A DNA stretch of 64,000 nt from Litorilituus sediminis (GTDB taxonomy: Bacteria > Pseudomonadota > Gammaproteobacteria > Enterobacterales > Alteromonadaceae), in assembly GCF_004295665.1 (NCBI RefSeq), contig NZ_CP034759.1, positions 1,798,001 through 1,862,000 on the forward strand. The letters run 5' to 3'. The stretch's first letter is position 1, and every line of letters starts with the position of its first letter. This document shows positions 45,927 through 55,937 of the stretch, in pieces. A model generated the notes under the pieces. That model was not told the DNA's origin and did no database searches. It saw only the letters and a program-made list of their open reading frames with translations. The position numbers and the translations under genes are program-made.

Positions 45927-46088
45927 GGTTGTTTTCCTACTTTTAATGGCTCGTCATGAACACACTTTATACAGCATTGTTATCGCAATAAAACAAAATC
46001 ATTTATAGACATAAACTCATTTATTTTATTGCTCAACAGCTTTGCCTAAAGCTCGTTCATATAGAGCAATGGATAGTTGTAAAATTAT

Positions 46089-46133
46089 AAACAGGCTGAG
46101 TATTCTCTAGTAAGAGTTTAGCTCAGCCTGTTT
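46089..46133 (-). terminator. Nested hairpin between guaB and guaA
   Basis: Perfect 12-bp stem (46089-46100 with 46122-46133) whose loop holds a further CTCT/AGAG stem. The minus-strand continuation ATAATTTTA is only weakly T-rich. It may attenuate or separate guaB and guaA transcription. Confidence 0.55.
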
Positions 46134-46200
46134 GAATTTTTGTATTCAGTTTCTTAAGAATAGTTAAGTTCGAAGCTAATTAGCATTAGAGCAAAGAAGA

Positions 46201-46240
46201 AGCACGGAGTTGACGCTAGTCAATGAGTACTTCTGATGCA
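46201..46240. repeat. Structured dispersed repeat, copy A
   Basis: 40 nt aligning without gaps to 61616-61655. Flanks AGCACGGAG and TGAGTACTT enclose a stem TTGAC-GCTA-GTCAA (46210-46223). The stem arms differ from copy B but remain paired. Located just 3' of guaB. Confidence 0.75.
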
Positions 46241-46277
46241 GCTATTATGCTAGATAGCAAAGAAATAGACTATTCGA

Positions 46278-47750
46278 CTAGCCCATTCTGTAATTAGGCG
46301 CTTCTTTAGTAATAGTCACATCATGTACATGTGACTCACCCATACCAGCAGATGTAATCTTCATAAACTCTGGCTTAGTACGCATTACTTCAATTGTCTC
46401 ACTACCGGTTAAACCCATAGATGAACGTAAACCACCCATTTGCTGATGAATAATCGCAGCAACTGGGCCTTTGTAAGCAACACGACCTTCAATACCTTCA
46501 GGTACTAACTTATCTGCTTCGCCATCAGTTTTTTGGAAGTATCTATCACTTGAACCTTCTTTTTGTGCCATAGCACCTAATGAGCCCATACCACGGTATG
46601 ATTTGTAGTAACGACCTTGATACAGTTCAACTTCACCTGGTGATTCCTCAGTACCTGCTAACATGCTGCCCACCATAACGCAGTGCGCACCAGCAACAAG
46701 CGCCTTAGCAATATCACCTGAGAAACGGATACCACCGTCAGCAATCACAGGAATACCTGTACCTTTTAACGCTTCAACAGCATTTGAAATAGCCGTTAAT
46801 TGCGGAACACCAACACCAGTAACAATACGTGTGGTACAAATAGAGCCTGGGCCAATGCCCACTTTAACCGCATCAACACCGGCATCAGCTAATGCTTTAG
46901 CCCCAGCACCGGTAGCAACATTACCAGCAACAATTTGTAAATCTGGGTATTTAGCACGTGTTTCTTTTACTCTATCGATTACCCCTTGAGAGTGACCATG
47001 TGAGGTATCAATTAATAACACGTCAACACCCGCAGCAACTAAAGCTTCAATACGTTCATCTGTACCGGCGCCAACGCCGACAGCTGCACCAACACGTAAA
47101 CGACCAAACTCATCTTTACAAGCATTTGGCTTTTTCTCAGCTTTTTTATAATCTTTCGCGGTAATTAAACCAACCAGCTTAAAGGCATCATCAACCACTA
47201 AGATCTTCTCAATGCGGTTTTCATGCATTAAGCCTAAAATCTCTTCACGAGCCGCACCTTCTTTTACGGTAACCAGCTTATCTTTTGCCGTCATTAAAGC
47301 AGAAACCGGCTTAGTAAGATCTGTTTCAAAACGTAAGTCACGGCCAGTGATAATGCCAACTAGGTTGTTACTATCATCAACGACAGGAAAGCCAGAAAAA
47401 CCAAGCTCATCGGCTTTGCGCATCACTTGTTCTATAGTGAAATTATGGTTTACCGTTACAGGATCTGTTACCACGCCACTTTCATATTTTTTCACTTGCA
47501 AAACATTATCTGCTTGCTCAGCAATGGTCATGTTTTTGTGAATAAAACCTAAACCGCCTTCTTTAGCTAAGGTAATAGCTAAACGCGCTTCTGTTACTGT
47601 GTCCATTGACGCAGAAACCAAAGGTACATTTAGGTCAATTTTACGGGTTAATTTAGTTCTAGTATCCGCTGTATGTGGTAGTACTGTTGAATGGGCAGGT
47701 ACAAGTAATACATCGTCAAAGGTTAGTGCTTCTTGGGCAATTCTTAGCAT
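46278..47750 (-). CDS. guaB: IMP dehydrogenase
   Basis: 490 aa, full length. NAD-dependent oxidation of IMP to XMP, first committed step to GMP. TIM barrel with a CBS pair inserted at about 95-200. Catalytic Cys in [11 protein letters not shown] (about 305), NAD/IMP loops [13 protein letters not shown] and [10 protein letters not shown]. Upstream of guaA on the same strand and divergent from xseA. Confidence 0.99.
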   Translation of the reverse strand: MLRIAQEALTFDDVLLVPAHSTVLPHTADTRTKLTRKIDLNVPLVSASMDTVTEARLAITLAKEGGLGFIHKNMTIAEQADNVLQVKKYESGVVTDPVTVNHNFTIEQVMRKADELGFSGFPVVDDSNNLVGIITGRDLRFETDLTKPVSALMTAKDKLVTVKEGAAREEILGLMHENRIEKILVVDDAFKLVGLITAKDYKKAEKKPNACKDEFGRLRVGAAVGVGAGTDERIEALVAAGVDVLLIDTSHGHSQGVIDRVKETRAKYPDLQIVAGNVATGAGAKALADAGVDAVKVGIGPGSICTTRIVTGVGVPQLTAISNAVEALKGTGIPVIADGGIRFSGDIAKALVAGAHCVMVGSMLAGTEESPGEVELYQGRYYKSYRGMGSLGAMAQKEGSSDRYFQKTDGEADKLVPEGIEGRVAYKGPVAAIIHQQMGGLRSSMGLTGSETIEVMRTKPEFMKITSAGMGESHVHDVTITKEAPNYRMG

Positions 47751-47940
47751 CGCAACATCTCTCTAAAAAGGTGTGGTTAGGGAGTGAATATTGCGGCAGA
47801 ATTTTAACCGTTTTCTCAGTTTAGGTAAACATAAAATTGCCTAAAGAAGCAGGAAACCAATAAAAAAATTGAATAACAAGAAACTTCGAGAAATAATAGC
47901 GGCAAATTATCGCCCTTTGCCCAAGAACAATATAGCTTAT

Positions 47941-49281
47941 ATGAGCCAACAACATATTTTACAAGTCAGTGAATTAACCAGAAAAGTACGCTTTATTTTA
48001 GAAAGCGAGCTGAATACAGTTTGGTTAACAGGCGAAATTTCTAACTTTATTGCCGCCAGCTCAGGTCATTGGTATTTATCGCTAAAAGACAGTAAATCAC
48101 AAGTAAAATGTGCCATGTTCAAAGGTAGTAATCGTCGAGTGAGACTAACACCTACCAACGGCCAGCAAGTTTTGGTAAGAGCGAAAGTCTCCTTATATGA
48201 GCCAAGGGGCGATTTTCAACTTATCATAGAGCAAATGGAAGATGCTGGTGAAGGCTTACTTAGGCAAAGATACCAGCAACTTAAAAACAAACTGCATGCG
48301 CAAGGTGTTTTCAGTATTGAACACAAAAAAAGCCTTCCTTCGCACATTCAAACTGTTGGTGTCGTAACTTCCCCGACAGGTGCTGCAGTAAAAGATATAC
48401 TTTCGGTGCTAAAAAGACGTAACCCAAACATCAATGTCATTATTTACCCTGCCCTTGTTCAAGGTGAACTCGCCGAAAATGATATTTGCTACGCAATTAA
48501 GGCCGCCAACCTGCGTAATGAATGCCAAGTGCTGATTGTTGGTCGCGGTGGCGGCTCACTAGAAGACTTATGGTCTTTTAACGAAGAAAGTGTTGTTAAT
48601 GCTATCTTTCAAAGTCACATCCCAGTCATTAGTGCCGTTGGTCATGAAATTGATACTACCTTAAGTGATTATGTTGCTGATGTTAGAGCAGCGACGCCAT
48701 CTGCTGCGGCAGAGCTGGTTTCAACAGATGCGAGTGAGTTAACCGAACGAGTATTGCTATTACAGCAGCGCTTAGCAAAAGCATTAGCTGAACGTATACG
48801 CTTTAATCAGCAACAATTAAAACATAGCCAGCACAGGCTTAGCCAAGTTCACCCTGAGCAGCAATTACAATTACAACAACAGAGAGTTGATGAGCTGAAC
48901 TTACGTTTACAGCAAGCATTTAAAAATAAAATGCAACATATTGGCGATGCGCCTTTATATTTACATCAACGTTTGTTGCAAGCCTCTCCACAAAAGCGCA
49001 TACACTTTAATCAAGAGCAAGTAACTCAGCTTAGTACGCAACTCAAAAAAGCAATGCAATCTAAATTACAGAATAAGGGAGAAGCGTTTGCTCACCTTGT
49101 TGAGCAGCTTCACATGGTAAGCCCATTAGCCACCATTGCCCGCGGTTATAGCATTACAAGAAATGAGCAAGGGGCTTTAATTAAGTCGATAACTCAGGCG
49201 AAAGAAAATGACAGTATCGCAATTGAAGTAACTGACGGCTCAATCCAAGCCAAAGTTTTAAGCACTACATCAAATCGTTAA
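47941..49281 (+). CDS. xseA: Exodeoxyribonuclease VII large subunit
   Basis: 446 aa from ATG 47941 (MSQQHILQVSELTRKV), matching the family N-terminus; the frame is open to a TTG 24 codons earlier, without homology. N-terminal OB fold (VWLTGEISNF; GHWYLSLKD), catalytic domain with VGVVTSPTGAAVKD, GRGGGSLEDLWSFN and SAVGHEIDTTLSD, then a long coiled coil. Degrades single-stranded DNA with XseB. Divergent from guaB, the common gammaproteobacterial arrangement. Confidence 0.96.
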   Translation: MSQQHILQVSELTRKVRFILESELNTVWLTGEISNFIAASSGHWYLSLKDSKSQVKCAMFKGSNRRVRLTPTNGQQVLVRAKVSLYEPRGDFQLIIEQMEDAGEGLLRQRYQQLKNKLHAQGVFSIEHKKSLPSHIQTVGVVTSPTGAAVKDILSVLKRRNPNINVIIYPALVQGELAENDICYAIKAANLRNECQVLIVGRGGGSLEDLWSFNEESVVNAIFQSHIPVISAVGHEIDTTLSDYVADVRAATPSAAAELVSTDASELTERVLLLQQRLAKALAERIRFNQQQLKHSQHRLSQVHPEQQLQLQQQRVDELNLRLQQAFKNKMQHIGDAPLYLHQRLLQASPQKRIHFNQEQVTQLSTQLKKAMQSKLQNKGEAFAHLVEQLHMVSPLATIARGYSITRNEQGALIKSITQAKENDSIAIEVTDGSIQAKVLSTTSNR

Positions 49282-49303
49282 TCGCTTATTCCTCTACTGT
49301 AAT

Positions 49304-49332
49304 GAAAAAGCCGCGCTTATAGCACGGCTTTC
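49304..49332. terminator. Bidirectional terminator, xseA / PEP-CTERM gene
   Basis: Stem AAAGCCG/CGGCTTT extended by a GC pair past one mismatch. Minus strand continues TTTTTC; plus strand has only TTT. It serves the convergent genes ending at 49281 and 49371. Confidence 0.85.
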
Positions 49333-49370
49333 AATGGACTTCGACCTAAATCAAAGCTCTTTAATAAAAG

Positions 49371-50039
49371 CTATTTAGATTTTCTTGTACGAGCAGCTAA
49401 GCCTAATAAGCCAAGAGAAAATATAGCTAATGTAGTTGGCTCTGGAATTTTAGCCGTTAATGATACAGGACTATTAACATCATTAAAGTGCGTAAAAATA
49501 CGTGAAGAGTTAGCGACTGAAAGCTCTAAAGATGCTTCGCCGCCATTTTCAAAAAAGTACACTTCAATACTATGCGTTCCAGCTGCTAACGATTTTGAAC
49601 CTTCAAAACGTCTTTCAGCATGTAAACTTGGGTCGTTTATCACTAATTCACCGTCAATATAAACAAATACACCATCATCGTTAAAGGTTCTGAAAAAGTA
49701 ATTGTCTGCGACTGTTGTTAAAAACTCACCGGTAATGCGAGCAAAAAACGTTTGATTTAAAGCATGGCCTGTTCCTGATGCGCCAGCGTTTGCCGCAGAA
49801 GGCCATGGATTACTACCAGGAATATCACCAGCAAAACCACGCGGATCATCGGTAAAGTCTATCTCACCCCAATATGCCGATGAGCTAGCATTGTTATTAT
49901 TTGCATAGCTAATTAATTGATTAACATCAGTAGACCAAAAATCATCATACTGCTCTACCAATAAAAGACTCGCGTTTGCGAAACTCGATAAGGCGATTAA
50001 CGCTGTTGCCGCCACAACTTTTAAACCAACAAACTTCAT
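49371..50039 (-). CDS. PA14-like PEP-CTERM protein
   Basis: 222 aa from ATG 50039 (GAGAAT upstream; the frame's ATG four codons earlier has no ribosome site). Signal peptide about 1-20 (ANA). A PA14-type beta domain (FARITGEFLTTVADNYFF; DDGVFVYIDGELVIND; GTHSIEVYFFENGGEASL) that often binds sugars. C-terminal PEP-CTERM signal (KIPEPTTLAIFSLGLLGLA, RTRKSK). Exported and probably surface-linked. Stand-alone. Confidence 0.85.
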   Translation of the reverse strand: MKFVGLKVVAATALIALSSFANASLLLVEQYDDFWSTDVNQLISYANNNNASSSAYWGEIDFTDDPRGFAGDIPGSNPWPSAANAGASGTGHALNQTFFARITGEFLTTVADNYFFRTFNDDGVFVYIDGELVINDPSLHAERRFEGSKSLAAGTHSIEVYFFENGGEASLELSVANSSRIFTHFNDVNSPVSLTAKIPEPTTLAIFSLGLLGLAARTRKSK

Positions 50040-50209
50040 TTTTATTCTCATTTTTTCAATAAGTTAAATCTATTTAACTGCATAGCTGCAGTGATACTGC
50101 CGCACCAATGCAAAATATAAACCACAAACAATAAAGCACTGTTTTTCAAACAGTTATAATAAGAAATAAAATTAAATAAATTTAGATGTAAAGAAAATTG
50201 ACAATTATT

Positions 50210-50893
50210 CTATTGCTCACCTTGAATAGCGGCTTGTAAAAGCTCCATCACTTGCTCTTTACTTTGTTCGCTAAATTTAACGCCAAAGGAAACACCAGAA
50301 ATAGATTTTTTTAGGTTACAAATTGTCGCAGGCAACTTAACATTGGCAGCGCCTCCCTCGCCTTCAATAACTATTTCAACCACTTTATTATCCGCTAATA
50401 CCAATTTTTCACCATTACTAATATCTAGGTGACAGCCAGAAATAGACAAATCAGTAATGGTGGTATTCCAATAGGAATCGTCCACCTTTACTTTGGCAAC
50501 GATATTGGTATCTATACGCATAGAGGAGCGTAAGTGCTGTAGTGATACTGAGTGGGGAAAGTCTAATACCATAATACGTGATGGCATTTGAATGGTCTGC
50601 TTAACACAACTAACAAAAGCGACAACCGCCCCTTCATGACCTTCAATTAAGCCCCGAACGGTAATGGCTGCACCTTGTTTAATATATTGAGAGAAGTTAC
50701 CCAACTTACTAGAGTCAGGAAATTGGATTAGCACATAATGTTTTGGTAAATAACCAATAAAGGTAGTTCTAAATTTATTTTTTTGTCCGGCAGGCGTGGC
50801 AATATCAATAGTAACGGTAGAGCCAGCATGTAATAGTGCTAAATTTCGGCTTAACCGCGATGCTGTTTCAATTTTACTCGGTTTGTCAGCCAT
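50210..50893 (-). CDS. YcgR-like PilZ domain protein
   Basis: 227 aa. N-terminal YcgR-like beta domain (about 20-110; GSTVTIDIATP, GYLPKHYVLIQFP). C-terminal PilZ domain with the c-di-GMP motif R-S-S-M-R (RxxxR, about 122) and D-L-S-I-S-G-C (about 147). Cytosolic c-di-GMP receptor, likely acting on motility or surface attachment; the target cannot be named. The diguanylate cyclase at 7.4 kb is a possible source of the signal only in the general sense. Confidence 0.88.
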   Translation of the reverse strand: MADKPSKIETASRLSRNLALLHAGSTVTIDIATPAGQKNKFRTTFIGYLPKHYVLIQFPDSSKLGNFSQYIKQGAAITVRGLIEGHEGAVVAFVSCVKQTIQMPSRIMVLDFPHSVSLQHLRSSMRIDTNIVAKVKVDDSYWNTTITDLSISGCHLDISNGEKLVLADNKVVEIVIEGEGGAANVKLPATICNLKKSISGVSFGVKFSEQSKEQVMELLQAAIQGEQ

Positions 50894-50940
50894 AATGTTT
50901 GCCAGATAAAGAAATGAAAATAAACAGGTTTTGTTTATTA

Positions 50941-51000
50941 AAGGTCATTACTTGACCTTAGCCAAGTCAAAGGCAAATTGCAACCAATCTTACCTTTGAC
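50941..51000. repeat. Inverted repeats between der and the PilZ gene
   Basis: Two dyads: AAGGTCA/TGACCTT (50941-50947, 50953-50959) and GTCAAAGG/CCTTTGAC (50966-50973, 50993-51000). The words GACCTTAG and GACCTAAG recur. They may form the der transcript end or a leader structure of the PilZ gene; there is no T-run. Confidence 0.45.
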
Positions 51001-51027
51001 CTAAGCAAGCAATGCATTAGCTGACTA

Positions 51028-52497
51028 CTACTCGTCTTTTTTATAGCCTTGGGTGGCACGAGCAATTTTCTTTTGCTGAGTGTAAGTTAGCTTCTTTTTA
51101 CCAGCAAACGGGTTTGACGTTTCTTTAAATTCAATACGAATTGGTGTGCCCATAATCTTTAATGACTTACGATAGTAATTCATCAAATAACGCTTATAAG
51201 AATGTGGTAATTTCTTCGCCTGGTTACCATGAATGACAATAATTGGTGGGTTATAACCACCAGCATGCGCATATTTTAACTTAATACGACGTCCTTGATG
51301 CATCGGCGGCTGATGATCAAATACTGCCATATCTAAGATCTTAGTCACCATAGCGGTAGAAATACGCTTAGTTGCTGAAACAAATGCTTCTTCAACTGAT
51401 TCATATAAGTGTCCAACACCAGTACCATGTAAAGCAGAAATAAAGTGAATTCGAGCAAAATCAATAAAGCCAAGACGACGATCTAACTCGCTTTTAACGC
51501 GCTCTTTATCATGCTCTTCCATGCCATCCCATTTATTAACCGCCAATACTAAAGAGCGACCTGCTTCAAGAATAAAGCCTAATAAGCTTAAATCTTGATC
51601 GCTTATACCATCTCTAGCATCAATAATCAGTAAACAAACATTGGCATCTTCAATTGCTCGCAAGGTTTTAATCACAGAATATTTTTCTACGACATCAGTA
51701 ACATTTTTACGACGACGAATACCGGCAGTGTCAATTAAGGTATAAGAGCGACCATCATGCTCCATCGGAATATAAACACTATCACGGGTAGTACCTGGCA
51801 TGTCATAAACAACAACACGCTCTTCGCCTAAAATACGGTTGGTAAGCGTTGATTTACCTACATTTGGCTTACCAATAATCGCCAGCTTAATGGTGTCATT
51901 CTCTTCTGGTGCTTCGGCGATATTTTCTTCATAGTCAATATCATCTTCATCAAAAGCAAATTCATCATTTTCTTCTTGCTCAACTTTAGGCTCAGCTAGC
52001 GCTTCAATGTGAGGTGTAAGCGCCAAAGTTAATAATTGGGTAACACCACGACCATGCGCGGCAGCAATTTGATGCACTTGCTCACCTAAGCCTAAAGAGT
52101 AAAACTCAGCAACGGCTGAATCACCATCAATACCATCAATTTTATTGGCAACAAGAAAAACCTTTTTATCCTGCTTTCTTAGGTATTCAGCAATACCATG
52201 ATCAGCCGCAGTTAAGCCATCGCGCGCATCAACTAAAAATAAAATCGCATCAGCCTCTTCAACTGCCATTAGCGATTGCTCAGCCATTTTTAAATCAATA
52301 CCTTCCTCATCACCATTAATACCACCGGTATCAATAACAATAAATGGATGCTCTTCCACCTCTGCTTGACCATATTGACGGTCTCGAGTTAGCCCTGGGT
52401 AGTCAGCAACGAGCGCATCCCTACTGCGCGTAAGGCGGTTAAATAGAGTTGATTTACCTACATTAGGACGCCCAACTAGGGCTACAACAGGAAGCAT
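51028..52497 (-). CDS. der: GTPase Der (EngA), ribosome assembly
   Basis: 489 aa. Double GTPase: first G1 GRPNVGKST at about 8-16, second GKPNVGKST at about 210-218, each with NKID/NKWD motifs. A C-terminal KH-like domain (about 370-450) and a Lys-rich tail ([10 protein letters not shown]). The acidic linker between domains ([18 protein letters not shown]) is typical. Needed for 50S subunit maturation. It ends the rodZ-hisS-bamB block. Confidence 0.99.
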   Translation of the reverse strand: MLPVVALVGRPNVGKSTLFNRLTRSRDALVADYPGLTRDRQYGQAEVEEHPFIVIDTGGINGDEEGIDLKMAEQSLMAVEEADAILFLVDARDGLTAADHGIAEYLRKQDKKVFLVANKIDGIDGDSAVAEFYSLGLGEQVHQIAAAHGRGVTQLLTLALTPHIEALAEPKVEQEENDEFAFDEDDIDYEENIAEAPEENDTIKLAIIGKPNVGKSTLTNRILGEERVVVYDMPGTTRDSVYIPMEHDGRSYTLIDTAGIRRRKNVTDVVEKYSVIKTLRAIEDANVCLLIIDARDGISDQDLSLLGFILEAGRSLVLAVNKWDGMEEHDKERVKSELDRRLGFIDFARIHFISALHGTGVGHLYESVEEAFVSATKRISTAMVTKILDMAVFDHQPPMHQGRRIKLKYAHAGGYNPPIIVIHGNQAKKLPHSYKRYLMNYYRKSLKIMGTPIRIEFKETSNPFAGKKKLTYTQQKKIARATQGYKKDE

Positions 52498-52596
52498 GAA
52501 AACCTCAAAAAATATTCGTATAAAAACAAGTAACGGCTCCTATACTTATAGCACAGGAGCCGTAATAAATTTTAGCGTATATAGGCTGTTAGCCTA

Positions 52597-53838
52597 TTAC
52601 TGCTCAGCAGTTACTATCTTAGGTGTTTCGATAGCTTCTAAATCACCATCACGTGATTGAGTGTACAAGATATTATCAACAACCGTTGGCGTTGAGTGAA
52701 TACCACTGCCATCAACATAATGTCGAGCCACTATTTCACCAGTTTCTTGGTTTAACCAATGTAGGTAACCTTCAAAGTCACCAACAACAATGTAATCATC
52801 AACAACAACTGGGCCTGTAACACCACGGTTTGCCAAACTTAAGTTACTCCAGCGCTCGATACCATTATTACGGTTAATCGCATATACGTGACCACGATTG
52901 TTGGTTATGTAGATATCGTTACGATGCACTGAGATTTGACGATAAGAAGAGAATTGACGCTTCCATAGAATACGACCAGACTGCAAATCAATTGCCGCTA
53001 AGTTACCACGTGATGAAATCGCGTAAATTTTATCACCAAAAATAACTGGCGCCGCATCGACATCAATAACACGTTCTAACTCGGTAGAGCCAGTTGGTTC
53101 ACCAATTTCAGTCGCCCAGCCCTGTTGACCTTTATCTAAAATATAGACAGAAACATCACCTTTACCTGTACCAATAAGTACACCGCCAGAAGCAATGACA
53201 GGCGCACTGATACCACGTAGAGTTAAGGCTGGCACATCTTGCTGTGCTTTCCAAAGCTCTTCACCTGTTTCAGCGTTAAATGCTTTTAAAATACCAGATG
53301 CCGAGTTAACGACTAAAATGCCTTCATCAATAGCTGGCGGAGTAATAATTTCACCCTTGACATCCCCTTGCCATACTAGCTCACCCGTTTCGGCATCTAG
53401 GGCAAACACTTTACCGTTTTCAGTGCCAAGAAAAACTTTATTCATGCCTGCGATAGGGCCACCAGCAACTAGGGCTGAAACGCGACTATCCCAAAAGCTA
53501 CGCTCATTGTTAATATCGCTTAAGTCGGTTTGCCAAAGCTCTTCACCTGTCGCTTGATCAAAGGCGATGACATCACCCATGCGACTCGCTGAAATAGTCT
53601 TGTTATAAGCAACAATGGGCTTGATGCGAGAAAAATAATGGCCAACGCCATCACCAACACTAGCATCCCATAAAACATTTACTTGAAATGCTTCATTGAT
53701 TTCCGTTAATTCAGCAACTTTTAAGCTAGGATCTTCGTCATCGTTTGATGAACAAGCAACTAAGCTAGAAGATAACAGGATCGCTGCTAAAATTTTCGTC
53801 GCGCTAGATGCGGTTATATTTGATTTAAAAAAGCGCAT
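52597..53838 (-). CDS. bamB: Outer-membrane assembly lipoprotein BamB
   Basis: 413 aa. Lipoprotein signal with lipobox LVAC (about residue 29) and an eight-bladed PQQ-type beta propeller with repeating blades (DQATGEELWQTD, DAETGELVWQGD, NAETGEELWKAQ, NQETGEI). Component of the BAM complex inserting outer-membrane beta barrels. 11 nt after yfgM and 99 nt before der. Confidence 0.97.
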   Translation of the reverse strand: MRFFKSNITASSATKILAAILLSSSLVACSSNDDEDPSLKVAELTEINEAFQVNVLWDASVGDGVGHYFSRIKPIVAYNKTISASRMGDVIAFDQATGEELWQTDLSDINNERSFWDSRVSALVAGGPIAGMNKVFLGTENGKVFALDAETGELVWQGDVKGEIITPPAIDEGILVVNSASGILKAFNAETGEELWKAQQDVPALTLRGISAPVIASGGVLIGTGKGDVSVYILDKGQQGWATEIGEPTGSTELERVIDVDAAPVIFGDKIYAISSRGNLAAIDLQSGRILWKRQFSSYRQISVHRNDIYITNNRGHVYAINRNNGIERWSNLSLANRGVTGPVVVDDYIVVGDFEGYLHWLNQETGEIVARHYVDGSGIHSTPTVVDNILYTQSRDGDLEAIETPKIVTAEQ

Positions 53839-53849
53839 GAAAACCCTTA

Positions 53850-54506
53850 TTAATTAGCTGTATCGCTTGCAGCAGCTAAGTTAGTTGCTTCAGCTAGATC
53901 ATCTAACTTCATTTGCAACGAAGGATTGGTTGCTAAACCATCAGCAGCAATAGCGGCTTGATAGGCTGTACGCGCCAATTCTGCTTTGCCTTGCTGTAGG
54001 TAAGTATCACCTTTAATTTCTTCTTTTGCTGCCGTAAATGATTCTGGCATTGGCTGTGCTAATGTCGCTAAAGCCTCAGTATATTGTTCTAATTGAACCT
54101 GAACGCGCGCTAAACGCAAACTAGCAATCGCTTTAATACCTTCGCTAGGTGCATTGCTAATAGCCACATTTAACTGCTTTTGTACGCCCTGCCAATCTTG
54201 ATGGCTTGCCGCTTCTTTAGCTAAAGCTAATGCCGTTAAGGATACATAGCTAGTATTGGCATTATCGCTAATAAATTTTTCAGCATTAGCTGTAAAAGCC
54301 GCTTTATCGGTTGCGCTACTTTCCATCAAGGTTTGGTAGCTGTCAGATAAGGCTAATTCTTGCTCTAGTTTGTTATCTTGATAAAGATTAAAGCCGATAA
54401 AACCAGCAAAACCTAAAACGATTCCGGCAACAATAGTATTGCCATGATCTCTCCAGTAACCCTTAATCGCTTCTACTTGTTGTTCTTCAGTTTGATAAAC
54501 TTCCAC
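53850..54506 (-). CDS. yfgM: YfgM-type SecYEG ancillary protein
   Basis: 218 aa. N-terminal cytosolic EVYQTEEQQVEAIKGYWRDHG, one membrane helix (about 23-40), and a periplasmic TPR-like helical domain. In E. coli YfgM with PpiD assists proteins leaving the Sec translocon. Position between hisS and bamB is conserved in gammaproteobacteria. Starts 23 nt after hisS. Confidence 0.94.
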   Translation of the reverse strand: MEVYQTEEQQVEAIKGYWRDHGNTIVAGIVLGFAGFIGFNLYQDNKLEQELALSDSYQTLMESSATDKAAFTANAEKFISDNANTSYVSLTALALAKEAASHQDWQGVQKQLNVAISNAPSEGIKAIASLRLARVQVQLEQYTEALATLAQPMPESFTAAKEEIKGDTYLQQGKAELARTAYQAAIAADGLATNPSLQMKLDDLAEATNLAAASDTAN

Positions 54507-54529
54507 TACATCACCTTGGCTTAACGCCG

Positions 54530-55810
54530 TTAAATTAATTCTGCTAATAAACTTGGAATTTGCTCAAATGCCAAGCTTTGTTGTTCTTGTTGCCCGCGTA
54601 AGTATTTCACCATTACTTTTTGCTCAGCAATTTCATTGTCGCCTAAAATTAGTGCTACTTGAGCACCCGATTTATCAGCGCGCTTTAATTGTTTTTTCAT
54701 ATTGCCACCACCGCAGTGACACTGAATGCGACTTTCTGGCACTTGATCGCGCCATTGTTCAGCGAGCATATTCGCTTGTATTTGCGCATCATCACCGAGT
54801 GCAACAATATAAGCATCTACTTGTGGGCGAACATTATTAACCTTGTCTAAACTAGTTAACATTAATACTAAACGCTCAATGCCTAAAGCAAAGCCAAATG
54901 CTGGTGTTGCTTTACCGCCTAGCTGCTCAACTAAACCGTCATAACGGCCACCCGCACAAATTGTACCTTGTGCACCTAAGCTTGACGTTACCCACTCAAA
55001 TACAGTGCGGTTGTAATAATCTAAACCACGTACTAAACGCTCGTTAAGTACATACTTGATACCTGCGGCATCTAGGCGCTGGCACAAACCATCAAAATGC
55101 GCTTTAGTTTCTTCACCAAAATAGTCTGATAACTTAGGTGCATCAACAAGTGCTTCTTGTACTTGTGGATTCTTACTATCTAATACCCGTAATGGATTGG
55201 TGTGCATTCTACGCTTAGAGTCTTCATCTAACTGATGTTCACGTTCAGTTAAATAAGCCACTAATGCATCACGATATTCGGCACGTTCTTCATTTGAACC
55301 TAATGAATTCAACTCTAGTGTGACAAATTCATTGATGCCAAGTTCCCGCCATAAACGTGCAGTAAGTAAAATAATTTCTGCATCTATGTCTGGTGTTGCA
55401 ATACCAAAGGCTTCTAGACCAAATTGGTGAAATTGACGATAGCGACCTTTTTGCGGACGCTCGTGACGAAACATTGGTCCCATATACCATAAGCGTTGCT
55501 CTTGGTTATATAACAGACCATGCTGGTTTCCTGCACGAACACAACTTGCCGTACCTTCAGGGCGAAGCGTTAAACTATCACCATTTCTATCGTCAAAGGT
55601 ATACATTTCTTTTTCAACAATATCGGTTACTTCACCAATAGAGCGTTTAAATAATGCGGTTGACTCAACAATGGGCATACGAATTTCAGCAAAACCATAA
55701 TTACTGGCCACGCGGCGCAGCACAGATTCCACCATTTGCCAAATATTTGTTTCACTTGGTAAGCAATCGTTCATACCACGAATTGCTTGTAGAGCCTTGT
55801 TTTTAGACAC
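54530..55810 (-). CDS. hisS: Histidyl-tRNA synthetase
   Basis: 426 aa, class II. Motifs: IRGMNDCLP start, [12 protein letters not shown] (motif 2), [12 protein letters not shown] and [28 protein letters not shown] (motif 3), then an anticodon-binding domain. Full length. Charges tRNA-His. Core gene of the ispG-hisS-yfgM-bamB-der unit. Confidence 0.99.
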   Translation of the reverse strand: MSKNKALQAIRGMNDCLPSETNIWQMVESVLRRVASNYGFAEIRMPIVESTALFKRSIGEVTDIVEKEMYTFDDRNGDSLTLRPEGTASCVRAGNQHGLLYNQEQRLWYMGPMFRHERPQKGRYRQFHQFGLEAFGIATPDIDAEIILLTARLWRELGINEFVTLELNSLGSNEERAEYRDALVAYLTEREHQLDEDSKRRMHTNPLRVLDSKNPQVQEALVDAPKLSDYFGEETKAHFDGLCQRLDAAGIKYVLNERLVRGLDYYNRTVFEWVTSSLGAQGTICAGGRYDGLVEQLGGKATPAFGFALGIERLVLMLTSLDKVNNVRPQVDAYIVALGDDAQIQANMLAEQWRDQVPESRIQCHCGGGNMKKQLKRADKSGAQVALILGDNEIAEQKVMVKYLRGQQEQQSLAFEQIPSLLAELI

Positions 55811-55937
55811 TTAATTCTCTCTTTAACTCAGACCAACATAGGGTTAATAAACCACTAGATTGTAAAATATACTGTAAATAATGCCGGGCATTATACGCAA
55901 AATATAAGCAATACCCAAATAGTCAGCGTTTGTGCTG

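Larger units (their letters stand above)
45927..46277. other. guaB-guaA spacer
   Basis: 351 nt without a gene, longer than the usual guaBA spacing. It contains a strong nested hairpin (46089-46133) and, next to the guaB stop, one copy of a dispersed structured repeat (46201-46240) within a region of imperfect direct repeats sharing the AGCAAAGAA word (near 46190 and 46256). guaA may thus have its own promoter. Confidence 0.6.

Noticed and set aside
47751..47940. PurR box between guaB and xseA
   Set aside because: No sequence resembling ACGCAAACGTTTGCGT was found.
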